Shown: positions 33,108 through 45,475 of the stretch, one piece after another
Numbering within the stretch: position 1 is the first letter of the stretch
Layout of the letters: every line of letters starts with the position of its first letter
NCBI GenBank assembly: GCA_007026445.1
Contig: VDMD01000012.1
Location: 434,001 to 498,000 of the forward strand
Direction of reading: 5' to 3'
Source of the DNA: Schizophyllum amplum
Lineage: Eukaryota > Basidiomycota > Agaricomycetes > Agaricales > Schizophyllaceae
DNA: 64,000 nt
The notes under the pieces: generated by a model
Told to the model about the DNA's origin: nothing
Database searches by the model: none
What the model saw: only the letters and a program-made list of their open reading frames with translations
Made by a program: the position numbers and the translations under genes

Positions 33108-36100
33108 TCAGTTTCTGACTGGGATAGCCTGTCCGGGACCGGGAGGAAAAAAGCGGTATGCACCTGTCATGAACGGTCGTCCCGCGCGACCTCCAAGCAT
33201 CCGAGCGAAGCCGATAGCGTGCCGCACGATGTCAAGGATGGAGGTCGTGCCTACGCCGCGGTTAACGGACTCCGCGATGGCACCCTCCGTCATGTTGGCC
33301 ATCTTCGTCACGGAGACGCATTGCACCACGGACGTATCTGCGGGCGGCGGCGACGGCACCAACCCAGAGGCGATGCTATCCTGGACATGCACAACGTGGG
33401 CGCCCTGCACGACGAGGTCCTTCGCCCCAGCAGCGAGATCGCTCCCCTCGCCACATAGTTGTCGATCGGTCATGCTGGTCAGCGTCTCAAGCACGCGCTT
33501 TTGGTCCACCAGCGAATTGATCTCGCTCTGCTTCGGGTCCGATGGCGAGAGGTGCATGACGGAAGTCTCTGCTTGGAGCGCGTCCTTCTTCTCCGTGACA
33601 CTCTTCGTCGCCTCCACCAGCACCTGCTTGACCAACGCCAACTCATCGACGACGGCGATGCCCGACATGGGCACAACGACCCTGTGACTGAACGATCAGA
33701 CGAGGTGGAGCGTTGTGACACAGCTCGCATACCTCTGAGAGGTGGGGAGCACGCTGTCGCTCTGTGTGCGGCGTGAGAACTCGGCAACAGGGCGCGCCGG
33801 CGAAGTGAATGCGGAGGAGACGGTCGGCATGGCCGGCGCGATGTTGAGGTGGAAGGTATGGGAAAGGATACCCTCTTGACCATCGAGCACAAACTGATGG
33901 ATTCGATTAGGCCAGCGCTTCGGAACAAGAATAGGATATTGACCTTTGCGTACGTCGTGATATCACAACTATCTGCGCCCTGCGGCGGGGTCCCGGACAG
34001 AACATCATTTTTCCATGAGAGCCAAAAGGGTAGCGACGGCGAGCTATAGTGGACTGGGACATTCTGCCATGACGCTTGCGGATCCCATATCCGTGGCGTC
34101 CACTCCCAGTGCAGCCCGATGTAGGCCACGCCTGGTGGCGAGCCTGCGATCTTGCGGTGAAATGGGCGGAACTCCCACCTGCATTCGCCAGACTTTTTCG
34201 CCTCGACATTCCAGATGTGGTTGCCTTTGGACTTCGCCTTCTTGCCATCCTCGTTGAACCGGAGGATGTACTGCTGGCGCCACAGATAGTTTCGGACCTG
34301 AAGTTGATAATCAGATTTGTGGATGTTCGACGAGGACAAAGACGCACCTTCTTCATGGGGATCTTCTCCTCAGGGAATCCTTGACGGGCAAGCTAGAAGC
34401 ACGTTGTGAGCTCCACGACGTGCGCGCCACAGCAGCGGGCGCTTACCTCCTCCAAGAACGCATTCGTGAAGGCTTGTATACGGAACTTGAAGGGACGGAA
34501 GTCAGGCGACTCGTCCAGCCGTGCCATCTTTTCGCCATCAAGGTCTGGTGTATTGACTCTCCTTTTGCGTCCGTGGCTAGCACTGAGTACAGAATTAAAT
34601 TCACGAAAATGCCCACGACAGCTGGACCTACAATTGGAGCAGATCTTGTTCAAGAACTCAAAGAAGATACGATCGACGTCTGCGCGGTACTCTTGCGGTA
34701 CATCAGAGCCAGAGGCTGAGAGATACGCGCCGTCGAAGGCCGCCTGATAAGGAAACAATGTCCCATCAGTGATGGTAGATCCCGACGCATGGAAGGTACG
34801 CACAGTAGAATGAGACGTCTGGGGACGCTCATTGTCGTCGTCATCACCCTCGTCCTCGTCCTCCTCGTCGACAGTCCCGCCTGGCAGTGCCACACCAATG
34901 AAATTCGGCTGCCCCCGGTTATCAGGCCAGTGCGACATTGTTGGCTGCGCCGACATGTACCCATTGACATGGTCGGGAACGAGAGGCGGTTGCGACATGG
35001 CTGACGAGTGCAGCGTAGACATAACATTGTCGTGCGGCCGGAAGTCATAGTTGCCGTAGGTCGGGGGAGGATAGGCGCTGCCAAGGGAGCCCGAGCGATG
35101 CATGCGGGTCATCAACGGCTGTGGCGGAAGTGGCGGGTGGTCTGCCATCGCCAGGTTGCTGAAATGTCCTATTCGTTGTGGATGAGCTGATTCCATCGAG
35201 AGCGTCGGTGGTCCTGAGAGGGACAAACCGGATAGATTGGATCGAGAACCCGCTGACAACGAATGCTGGTGACGCGTCATCGTGTGCGAAAGGTCAGACG
35301 TCGTTCTGGTAAAAGAAGGCATCTTGTTGAAGGAAGGGTCGTATGAAAGAGGTTGTGCGTGTGGCTGTTGGAGGTGGGAAGGCATCTCGGGAGCACCAGT
35401 ACTCGACGGATGCGACCCGTACTGCGGATCAAAGTACGAGCTGCCGGAGCTGGACGAGATCGGAGGGGAGTGTAAAGGTAGGCTGTTCGTCTGTACGGGT
35501 AATGGCTGGACTGATAGAGGGTTGGGGAAGATGTTGGACTTATCGAGGGATTGTGAGGGGACGAACGGCATGGTGAGCTCTTCGGCAGGCTCGTGCTTGA
35601 GCTGCTTCATATGTGGCTCTCGTCCAAGGTGCTGATCGCTGGTCGTTTTCGCGACCCTGCACCATTGATGGCTTGAGGAGAATGCCGGTCATGTCAGATT
35701 GTGAGAGTGACATGCCGTTGCCCTGCATGAGAGGGGGGCTGCTCTCGAGGGCACCATATGAAGCTGGCGGTGAGTCCCGAAGCGAGAGCCCTGACATGGA
35801 CTCCTGCACACGCGAAACAAGACCCGCGAGAACGTCAATCCTCGTCTTGACACCGTCGTCTACATGGTCGCAGCGTGCGACAGCGTCCCTGGCAGAGGCA
35901 GCCTGATCGATGAGCCTAAGGTAGAAAATTAGAATGATACAAGAATGCGCAGCACCGTGGGAACTTACTTGCTTAAGCCATGAAGTACGGCCGCTCGATC
36001 GGTATGGCTGGAGGAAGTGTCGCTGTTCTGAGGACTGCTCCTGACGCTCTCCAACTGAGCGATGGGGGCGATGCTAGACATTCCGGACGCGAGATGCGCA

Positions 36101-36729
36101 GCGACGTCTTCCCGTTTGATGGAGAGCATACCGGCGGAGTCTGTAGGGAATACCGAGTGCAACGTTTCGGGCGCGTGCGGCACGCCCATGAAATTCGGAT
36201 GGGCCGGGATTATGGGCGTGGACTGCAACGGTAGCGCCTCCGCATGGGTGAGTGCAGGCTCGATGCCAAGGGACGCGTTCGATGAGCCGAACGCCATCTG
36301 TTGGGCGAGCCCATCGGATGTACCCATCGGTGGTGCGGAAACGGGAGGTGAAGGGTGTGCAGAGCTCGGGGCGCCGTTCATAGCGTTCATCACTGAGTCG
36401 TACGCGCCCTGCATGCTGAAAGCCCCGTTGCCGAATGACGGCATCATCTGCGCACCGCCTGGGTTACCCTCCATGGGCGGGGAGAATGAGGGGGGAGTAT
36501 GTCCATGGCTGGCGGGGAGTGATGGCGGGGTGGGTTCGGTATTTGAAGCGTACTGAGGCGTCATGTCGAAGGGGTGGAGGGACTGTGCGGAGACGGACTG
36601 CATGGCGGACTGTGCAGATGCGTGGGCGGTCATGAAGTCGAGGGAGAAGTCATGAGACAGCTGGGCGTGCTGGAAGGCAAGGGAGTCTTCGGCTGCGGAA
36701 ATCTTGGAGTCCGGAGGGTACACAGACAT
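33108..36729 (-). CDS. Large low-complexity protein with conserved C-terminal domain, putative regulator
   Basis: Seven exons on the minus strand: 35969-36729, 34632-35915, 34447-34582, 34348-34392, 33944-34297, 33733-33893, 33108-33681 (about 1,105 residues). The N-terminal 600 residues are Ser/Pro/Met/His-rich with an acidic stretch, like transcriptional activators. The conserved part starts at FRPFKFRIQAFTNAFLEEL and includes KVRNYLWRQQYILRFNEDGK, KGNHIWNVEAKK and WEWTPRIWDPQASW, then an Ig-like stretch DGQEGILSHTFHLNIAP. I do not recognise a named family. A PNFMGV/PNFIGV motif occurs twice, at about 36185-36203 and 34895-34912. One extra base is suspected near 35656 and one missing base in the A/T run at 34529-34532. 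Without these corrections the frame is not continuous. Confidence 0.65.
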
Positions 36730-38027
36730 TGCACAGGGAACCAGTCGGACGCGGGGGTCGCTTCGCTGCGCGTGGGGGAGCGGGATGCGATGCGAGGAGC
36801 CACGACAAGTACACGCGCTTTCGCGGTGTCCGGAAAGAAATATGCGGTTGGACCGAGCTGCTACGTTCGCGTCGGTGGATATCGCGCCCAATTCTGCGAA
36901 CAGATACGGGATCAGTCGCCGCGCGGGGACCGCGTCTGAAGCGTACCGTACGATCGGTGAGCTTTCCGGGGCTCAGCAAGAATGCGGTTGAGAGCAGCAA
37001 AGAGCCTTTGCGCGTCTGTTAAGTACTACTGGTGGGCAGGCGCAAAGGAAGGGATCCGGGGCTGAAACGAGAGCGCGCGATCAAGACTGCGAGGGCCTGA
37101 GAGAGGCGTGAGGGCGGCGCGGCAGCCGTCGTCGTCGTCGTCGTGTGCGATGAGCGCGAGAAGAAAGAGGTGTCCGGCGTCGTCTGGGGCTGGGAGCGTG
37201 CGGGGTCTTCGAGCACTCGAAAAGTACAAATCCAAGCCTGCATCTATCCCACGCCCCGTAGTCACACATCGGTCACACGCCGTTTCCGGAAATGCAAATA
37301 TGACAATTGCGCCCGTTTCGTCGCCGCGCGAATCATTGCTATCCATTCCCCTGCCCGTCTCACTCTCTACCATCCTCGCAGCGGCGCGCGCACGCAAGAG
37401 CTCTGCGCCACCTCATCTCATCTCATCTTCGTATTCCACAGATCGAGTGACCGTTACCTTACTCAGCTTCAGCTACCTTCAACTCTGCAGCGCTACCGCC
37501 TCCTTGACTGCGATTCAAACCCAGCGCATCACTAACCTGCTCCGTCTCGGCCACGCGCAGTACGCATCGCACATGAACGCCGTGCAGAGCCTTCCGTCCG
37601 ACCCATTCGATCGATGCTTCGCTACGACCATCACACCCGATTAAGTCGCTCCGCCGCCCAGGTGCCGGCCACCAAGCGTTTAAAGCACCGTCGTAGCTCA
37701 TCCTTACGCCGAACTCTATCATCCTCTACGACTCACAGACAGGTAAACCCTGTTCGGCACTCGTCTGCTGACCGACCAATCGACATTACACGATGAGTAC
37801 TTACTGACGGTAACATTGAGCAATCAATGAAAGGGGCTTCATGCCATGGAGCGAGACGGCTCACCGAATATATTAGCTACAAGGCACAGAGCCAAGAAAT
37901 GGTACAGTCCGCATCCACTGCACTGCACATTTTAATACCGACGCCGCGGGCTTCTCGAGCGCTCGCGGTCGCGTCGCCTATCACTGAGCACCGGTCAGTA
38001 TCATGTCACTGGCCAGGGTCCTCCGAC
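36730..38027. other. Long upstream region, no gene supported
   Basis: 1.3 kb between the start of the putative regulator and the end of LUC7. It contains a CGTCGTCGT tract near 37128-37146 and a CT-rich plus strand (37340-37480). A 178-codon plus-strand frame at 37108-37644 has no protein-like content. Probably a long promoter/5' leader. Confidence 0.45.
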
Positions 38028-39356
38028 TCACCCGTCAAACCGCGATGATTGACGGTCGTACCCGCGATCCCGGTCACGGTACTCGTCCCGACGGTAATCA
38101 CGTTCGCCTCCTCGGGGCGGTCCGCCGCCGGGCGCTGCGGCTGGAGGAGGCGCGCTCGCCTTGCGCTTCTCACGTTCTTCCTTGAACGTTTGCAGCATCT
38201 TGCGAAGCTCGTGGTAGCCCAAATGCATCTGCGCAAAAGCGTTAGCGGCTGAGCACTTCGGTATGAAGTTCATGGTCGACGCGCCTTGCCGCCGAAATGG
38301 TCTGCCAGGCGACGATCGGAGTCGAGCACGGAAAGGTACGCGCCGCACACGTCACAGACACGGAGCTTCTGGTGGCCTGAGGCGCCAGACGTGTCCGTCA
38401 GCTGCTGCAGTTCGCGCTGGGAGCGGTGTCAGTACCGCATGCAGCGAAGCAGGTTGAGTTCACGCACCTCCTTGTCAGCTTTCTCGTTCTTCAGTGCCTC
38501 GATGGCTGCCATTTCTTGCATGGATTCGTCGACCTTCCCTTGCTCTCCAAGCGACTCGATTTTCTCCGTGCCACCCTGAATGGCAAGCTCGATTTCGGCA
38601 ATTTCGCGCATCTATGAATGAGCACATAATGCACGTCAGCAATAACCCAACATGAGCCCAACGGCTGAGACGTGAAGGCGAAAAGCAGACAAAGGGCAGC
38701 GCGGCAGAAGGCAGGTACAGTAGAACACTTGCAGGACATGAAAGACGCGGGAGAAGGGGCTGCGCAAGAAGGTCACACGTACCAAGTTGGTCGTCTTTGC
38801 GTTCTCCTCAGGCGTCTTCTCCAGCCGACGGTGTGCCGCGCGAATACGCCGATCACACTCGTCCACAAAGGCGAAGATGTTTGATTCGTACTCCATCTGG
38901 AAGCGGTTGAATATCGGGTCGGAGGGGTCCTGCTTCCGGGCCTCGAGGAACTCGGTCTTGAGGCGCTCAGTGTGGGATTTGGGGCATGCGCCAAGGTCCA
39001 TTTTCTGCAACAGGCGTTAGTACAATGCAGCATAGAGCATATAATGCATTCTAGCGCTAGTGGCAGGGGAGGGGCAGCCACAGCTCGAGGGACATGCGAA
39101 TTGTGCGTGTGCTGCGTCCCACGGGAAGAAAGGAGATTGGACGCACTGTATTCGTGAAGAGGGTGTGGGGACACGTCCCGCACAGGAAGTTGCGGCACAC
39201 TTTCTCGTCCTTCCAGGTCAGGTTCGCGTTCGCGGTGCCCATGGCCTCGGGACCCATCATTTGCTAAGGGATTGAGAGTCAGCGAAAGGGTCCTTCATGC
39301 AGAGCTTGGGAACGCACCTCGAGCAGCTTGCGCTGCATTTCTGCCAGACGCCCCAT
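38028..39356 (-). CDS. LUC7: LUC7 family U1 snRNP-associated splicing factor
   Basis: Six exons on the minus strand: 39318-39356, 39147-39263, 38783-39004, 38468-38611, 38285-38416, 38028-38228 (284 residues). LUC7 proteins stabilise U1 snRNA pairing at 5' splice sites. The protein starts MGRLAEMQRKLLEQMMGPE. The first zinc finger is the CCCH type (VCRNFLCGTCPHTLF ... GACPKSH) and the second is C2H2 (LRVCDVCGAYLS ... ADHFGGKMHLGYH), joined by an acidic coiled coil. The tail is Arg/Asp-rich (RDYRRDEYRDRDRGYDRQ). The last intron (38229-38284) appears to use a GC donor after GGC AAG; GT alternatives break the frame. Introns 2 and 3 are unusually long (142 and 171 nt). Confidence 0.92.
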
Positions 39357-39563
39357 TTCGAATAGATTGAAGAGGAGATGCTGATAAGCAAGGGTGAGGA
39401 TAAGTCTGGTATGGCGATGTGAACTTGGCCGCGCGAGTTCAAGACGCGAAGCATCCGCTTTGGGTGCGGCCGATGGCTTACTAATTGTGGCGCACCTCAA
39501 TGAGCGACGATCACGTTGCTTCTGCCTTCGCCTCGACCAACCACTTCCTCGACAGCCTTGGAA

Positions 39564-41302
39564 ATGTCTCAAGGTCGCCTGGACGCCGTATCTGGGCTGA
39601 CCCGAAAGTCGCTATGTCGCTTCCTGAGCGACGACGACCGCGCTCGCTCAGATCTCATGGAACTCATAGGCGACCTTGAACTTTGCGTGAACTCGGAGGA
39701 AGAAGATCTGGGACTAGTCTTGCAGGCCATCGATAACGAACTCGAACGCCCAAGCATTGGAAACTTTCACTCTTCTTGGCGTGCCGACCTCACCACTTCT
39801 GCGAGCAAGTCTAAGGTTCTGGACGCAACCTTACCCACAATCGATGCCACCGAAGACAGCAACGACCGAGCGATGCACGCCATAGGCGCAGCGTGTCCGG
39901 ACTCTCAAGCCCAAACCAAGGACTCGTATCTGGCTACACCTTTACGCTCAAAGTACTTCCCGCGCCTCAGTCCGAGTACCTTGCGCCTTTTACTGCAGTC
40001 TCCGGCAACCAGCGTCGAGAGCCCCGACATCAGCATTGTGCTCAACCAGGCGAACATGACAACCTGCAGGCTCTCTTTGAAGACGCCGGCACCAAACATT
40101 CTGAAATCTCTTTAACGTCGTCTGTTGCTGCCACTGTCTTCGCGTCTCCGACTTCCTCGGAATCTTCGATACCAGACGTGCAGGCGGGCCCTGCGCCCAA
40201 GCCCACTTTCAAACCGCCAGTCTTGATGGAAATGCCTCTGACGCCGCCACCTACTGGAGAAATGCCCTCAGTCGCTCGCTTCCCGTCGCCTCCTCCTGCT
40301 CCTCTGTCTCCGGCTTCTTCCATAGCTGCCACCTCCGACAAGCCTCCCCCTTCGCCCGAAGTCCTGCAGAATTGGTCGCCGCCTCCTACGCCTCCGCCTC
40401 TCACCGCTCGCCAACGTCGCCGCCAGCCTCTAACCATCAACATAGCCGCTGCCAACATCCTTCGGGGCCGTCTTCCTCCCGCTGGCCTTATACGCCCCTT
40501 CTCGGAAGCGGCACGCGTCCCGGTCTCGAAAGCCGTACCCATCCCGCACGTGCCACATCTCTCGCTCCTTTCGCCGACCGCGGTGAGCCGCTTCCGCCGC
40601 GTCATCAACGAGATGCGCGGCGTGGACGAGGAGTCGGACGGGGTGGCAGCAGATGGTGCGGTGACCGCGGACGAAGCGTTTGTTCCAGACGATGCGGTGG
40701 ATACAAACGATGGAGGTGACATCTGGAAAAATGCTTGCGGACCAGGTGGTGATATGCAAGCTTTCTGGAAGGACGCCTTTGCTTCGCCGCCTACTGTCAA
40801 ACTCGACTTCGATGTTTTTACAAGGACTCCGCCGGCTTCTACCTCGCCTGGCCCAGACGAAAGCTTGGTGGAGACTTCTGCATCAACGTCCCCCTCTGTT
40901 GTTTCTCAGGCTGTGCGCTCGCCTGTAGCTCCTACGTACTCTGTCATCGCTCCCGCGCGCCTGTGTATCGCCTCTCAGACTCTATCTGCTGCCTCGGCGC
41001 TCTCGGTTACGGCTCTCGACTCTTTTCCGGATCCTCTGCCTGCCCCCTTGCGTACTCAAGCGGACACGCGCCTCGACAAACCACCAGCAGATACGTACCT
41101 CGACTCTCTTCCTCCGTCTGCCAAAGGATATGTCCAAACCGATACGCGCCTCCGCGGGCTCGCCCACCTTTTGGAGGAGCGCGCAGTGGGGGACGAAGCG
41201 GAGGCGCAGATGCTGTTCAGTTTGGCCGAGCGCATGTCTGCTATGGCGGGCAAGAGGAGGGAAGCTGTTAGTTTGATTAAGACGTTTGGAGGAGGGCCGT
41301 AG
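39564..41302 (+). CDS. Ser/Pro-rich protein of unknown function, one apparent frame break
   Basis: Starts at MSQGRLDAVSGLTRKSLCRF (39564), continues open to about 40110, and resumes in the +2 frame to a stop at 41302 (about 579 residues if one base is restored). The two frames overlap between about 39893 and 40115, so the break or an unseen intron lies there; a single missing base would join them. The first 70 residues are acidic and helical. The centre is Pro-rich (LTPPPTGEMPS, SPPPTPPPL). The C-terminus is helical and conserved-looking (AHLLEERAVGDEAEAQMLF). No known domain. It is head to head with LUC7, 207 bp between starts. Confidence 0.55.
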
Positions 41303-41540
41303 GTATAGGGCTACTAGGGAGAGGTGTTGTAAGTATGATCTTGTAATAAGAATGTTGAGGAGGATCCTCATCAAGATGTAAAACGAGGCCATTGTATCTC
41401 CTCACGACGAACCGTTCTGCGCGATTACTACTAGAGTCATATACATACTCTTCGGTGCAATGCCCTCGTGTGAACTGAACTTCAGACTTCAAGGTTGACT
41501 GGAGGTGTAAGATTAGCTAATCATCAACTATACTACATGT

Positions 41541-43213
41541 CTATTGATCTGCATCTGCCCCAACAAACAGCTTGTCGCTATACTGCTCACAGCACTGTAC
41601 CGCGTATCGCGCATCGCACTGGATGAACAACCCCTGTAACGACGCCATACTGACTCGCCTCTCCCCCTCGCGCTCGCTCGCCACAATTCCCTCCAGCCGC
41701 GTCGCCAGCTCATCCAGCTCCACGTCTGACAAGCCCTGTTCTGGGTCCCCACCATAGAACCGCGTATATAGTGTACGCGCTTGCTCCGGCGTCGCGTCGT
41801 CGATGAGCTCGATGAGGTCGACGCGGCCGGGGCGCACGAGCGCGGGGTCTAGCCGCTCTAGGTGGTTCGTGGTCATGAACACCACGCGCTCCTCTCCCGA
41901 GGCGACGCCGTCGAGGCGTTGAGGAAGCCGGAGAAGGTGACCGCAGATTGGTACCTGGGCGGGGTGAGCGTCAGTTATTTCACGCCAGTCATTCTACGGC
42001 ACGACGAAGACAAAGCGCCAGCTGTTGCTAGGGCACGCACCCGTCTTCGGAGGTCTGTACACGTTTGTTGAAGGCGGCGTCGACATCCTCGATGAGGATG
42101 AAACTGCGCTCGGGCGCGTTCGTGAGGAGGTGCATCAGGCGGTCGTCCGTCAGGCCGCGTTCGGCGAGGTTGAGGAGGCAGATGTCGTAGTTAAGCGCGC
42201 CGGCGAGGGCCTGGATAAAAGAGCTCTTTCCAGAGCCAGGCGGGCCGTGTAACAGGTAACCGCGTCGGTATGGAATGCCTGAAATAATTGGAAGCTGCGC
42301 GAGGAATTCGGGATGGAAGTCCTACCTCTGTCGACATACCACTGCTTGCGGTCGAGGAATGTCCGGACATCGTTCTCGACCTTCTGCGCCACGCCAGGGG
42401 CAAGAACGACACTCTGCAGCGGTCGCTTGCCGCGCGGTTGGCCGAACGGCTGCCATTGTGTCGACCAGGCTGTATGGATGACCAGCTTGCCTTCCTGACT
42501 TTTGATAGCCAGGTCACGGGCCTCTGCCAAGAGTTTTGGGAAGAGAAATCGGTCGCGGGAGAGGGTGGTGAGGACTATAGTCTCCCATGGGCCGCCGGAC
42601 TGGGCGCCGACGAGTTGCATAGCGCGCGTCTCGCGCTCACGGCGAACCTGGAACGTGTTAGCGTTGAAATCATCGGAAGAGCATAATGAACGGACCTGCA
42701 TCCATGCCCCTTGATACTTGAGATAGTGTGTTCCGGGGCCGGCTACGAGGTTGAAGAAGACGTTCGAGGAGCCGTTCTTATGCTTCTCAAGACCGTCTCA
42801 ACAGATATTTGGTGACTGGGCAGCCAGCGACGCGTAGTTGAGTCGGTATTTCGTGCCATCCAGCCCAAAAACCAGTCATAGGCGTGGTCTCGGTTGGTGA
42901 GCTCGAGTGTACGAGCATGCGGCGCTGGAGGGCGTTCAGGCTGAGGGTGGCGCCGCGACGCAGCAACTGCGCCCCCATTCCAATTCCCTACGATATTGAT
43001 GAGTTAAGATCATGATAGAGTGCATTGCAACGCACCAAGAGCCCAAAGCCAGCCTGGAAGTATGGGCTGAACTTGGCGCAGTGAGCGCTGGACTACACGA
43101 ACGGGGTGATCAACGCACTTGTCGCCTACGAGGCTGCCAATAATGGAGGCGGCGCCCCCATTCTGTGTACTCGCACTCGAGAGGGCTGCTGCAACTGCAT
43201 CTCCCTTGTCCAT
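41541..43213 (-). CDS. BCS1: Mitochondrial AAA chaperone BCS1
   Basis: Six exons on the minus strand: 43119-43213, 43036-43066, 42696-42987, 42326-42647, 42041-42278, 41541-41954 (about 464 residues). BCS1 is an inner-membrane AAA ATPase that translocates the Rieske protein into complex III. The N-terminal helix [20 protein letters not shown] is the membrane anchor/targeting region. The BCS1-specific domain holds [16 protein letters not shown] and [19 protein letters not shown]. The AAA domain shows Walker [15 protein letters not shown], Walker [12 protein letters not shown] and [20 protein letters not shown]. Single bases seem to be missing near 42790, 42908 and 41916; with them every exon phase closes. 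Similar BCS1-like AAA genes are multi-copy in basidiomycetes, so this could be a paralogue. Confidence 0.85.
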
Positions 43214-43350
43214 CAAGCGGGGAACTGGCGGGGAACACGACGCGATCAGCGGCAAAAGACGCGTCGAGGACCACCGGCACCGGCCCGATTTCCGATCGAC
43301 GCGCTCATTCACGAATTTTCGCGTCTTTTGTTTCTTAAAGTCTTACCACC

Positions 43351-45171
43351 ATGCGAGTGAAACATCGACTGTAGTGGAGGCGTACGAGACGCTTGGTCTG
43401 AAGGAGGTGTGCACATTCCTCACGGGATTGCGCGCGATACTGACGGTTGCGCGAAGGGCGACACCCTGGAGACCGTCAAGACAAAGTACAAGCAGGTGCG
43501 CGGTGGCACGGCGCGTCGGGTCTCAGCGCGCTGACGGGGATTCCTAGGTCGCGCTCAGGACACATCCCGACAAGAACCCCGACAACCCAGACGCGACGGC
43601 GCGGTTCCAAGAGGTCAGCGAGGCCTACAACGTCCTCCTCAAGCACCTCGACACCTCCACTCCTGAGCCCCGCCACTACCACCCTTTCGGATACAACGAC
43701 GACGACAGCGAGGACGAGTACGATGAGTACGAAGATGAGTACGACGACGATTACTACTCGGATGACGAGGAGATGGACTTCTACATGTGCGTTTAGGCGC
43801 CCGATCGCGTCGACGGCCACTGACACGCGTCTGCAGGTATCTATTCGAGGAGCTCATGCACAACCGCGCCAGTCGCTTTGCTCATGCCCGTGCGTGCGAG
43901 CCACCGTTCATTATTTCCCCACTAATTCTCACAGACTTCTTCCACGCCTTCAAGCCCCGTCAAGAAACCCCCGAGGAATTCCAAGCCCGCGTCCGGCATC
44001 AGCGCGAGGAACAAGTTGCCGCAGAGGCCCGCCGCCAGCGGGAGGCCGCTCAACGCAAAGCGCGCGCGGAGCATGAACGCGAAGCCGGTGCGCCTCTACA
44101 TCCGCCCTATCAGCCCTGCCAGCTGACAGCACCCCTTCGCAGAACGCGCTGCCGCCGAACAGCGCCAAAAGGCTAAGGCGCAGAGCAAGAAGGCGCAGGC
44201 CCAGGACAAGCGCGTCAAGGCCGAAACCGCGGCGCGCAATCAGAAGCAGCAGGTGCAGCAGAAGCGCTCCGCGGTTTTCGCGGCGGCGCGGGCGGGGCAG
44301 GTGGACGTCGTCAAGAAGGGAATATGGGAGGACAGCGTGGATCCGACAGGCGGAGAGGTGAAGCCAGGGTGCGACGACTTTGTGGTCAAGCTGCCACAGG
44401 ACAGGCAGGAGACGCTGCTGCACATCGCTGCCAAGGACGGCAATCTGGAGCTAGTGGAGTGGTTGGATGCCCACAGTACGCTGGTCCTACGTATACTACA
44501 TCCCTTGCTGATCACCTTCAGGTGCCGATCCGGAGGAACGCAATGCTGCTGGCCATACTGCTTTCCACGTCGCCCTGCAACAAGGACATATACCTATCGC
44601 TACGCACTTCTTCGAGGCATACCCCCCAGGAGAGGAGGATCATGAGGGTGTCTACAGCATACCGGACGAAGCTCAATCATCACTCCTACTTGCCGTCCAA
44701 GCCAACGAACCGGAGCTGGTGTTCCAACTCTTCGAGAACAAGCAAGCAACGCCCACCGACGCACAGCAAGCTCTTGCATATGCGCGCTCTTCAGCAGGTC
44801 GCTCAATTATGCTTGGCCTTGGCAAGGGTCAACCCAAACCCGTTACGCAAGAGAAGTACGGGGATACGCTTGAGCTACTAGTACGCTACGGTGGCACGAA
44901 AACCGTACCTGGCTCGGACAGTGAATCGGAGGACAGCGACGCAAGCAGCGCTAAGGACGCAGCCAGCTCCGATGGGCTGCAGTCGAACGGGTATGTTCCG
45001 CCACGACAGAACGGCCAACACGCACGCGCACCGTCACAGCAGTTCCGCGCGAATGAGGAACCCTCTCGTCCTTCATCACAGCAGTCGTTCAGCGGAAGGG
45101 GTAACGGCAAACGGGGTCGTGGCCGCGGACGAGGGCGCGGTCGCGGTGGCAGGGGCTACGCGTATGTATAA
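43351..45171 (+). CDS. J-domain protein with ankyrin repeats and RGG/GR-rich tail
   Basis: Seven exons: 43351-43406, 43457-43495, 43548-43786, 43837-43889, 43935-44087, 44143-44475, 44522-45171 (507 residues). The N-terminal J domain reads [19 protein letters not shown] and carries the HPD tripeptide in [12 protein letters not shown], so it should stimulate an Hsp70. An acidic Tyr-rich stretch follows, then a long charged helix ([20 protein letters not shown]). Ankyrin-like repeats then read [19 protein letters not shown] and [20 protein letters not shown]. The last 30 residues are a [13 protein letters not shown] tail, typical of RNA binding. The ATG at 43351 is one base out of frame (ATGCGAG would need another G to read MASETS). 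It is head to head with BCS1. Confidence 0.85.
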
Positions 45172-45475
45172 CCAGCATCCCACTTGATCATCATACTTCA
45201 ACGTTCAACTTCTACTGTACTCGCCGCCTTGTTTAGATCTGTTGTATGTTTCGCGCACTGACCCCATTCTGTTTTTCTTGCTCGATCCCGCACCATAATC
45301 AGCACAATTCCCCTATTCACGTACATTATCGCACATCTTACCCATCCTACCTCTTCTTGTAGATGTCGACCTGGCATAATAGAAACACTCATGCACATGA
45401 GCCGTGCAACCTTTGATTCCCACTCAAATTTATCATTGCGTTTACACCAACCAGTCCTAACACACAGTCTGCTGG
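45172..45475. other. Convergent 3' spacer
   Basis: Lies between the ends of the J-domain gene and SAM37. It holds only terminator/poly(A)-side sequence as far as can be seen. Confidence 0.4.

Noticed and set aside
37108..37644. 178-codon plus-strand frame in the spacer before LUC7
   Set aside because: Composition reflects a CT-rich leader; no ATG context, introns or homologous motifs were convincing.
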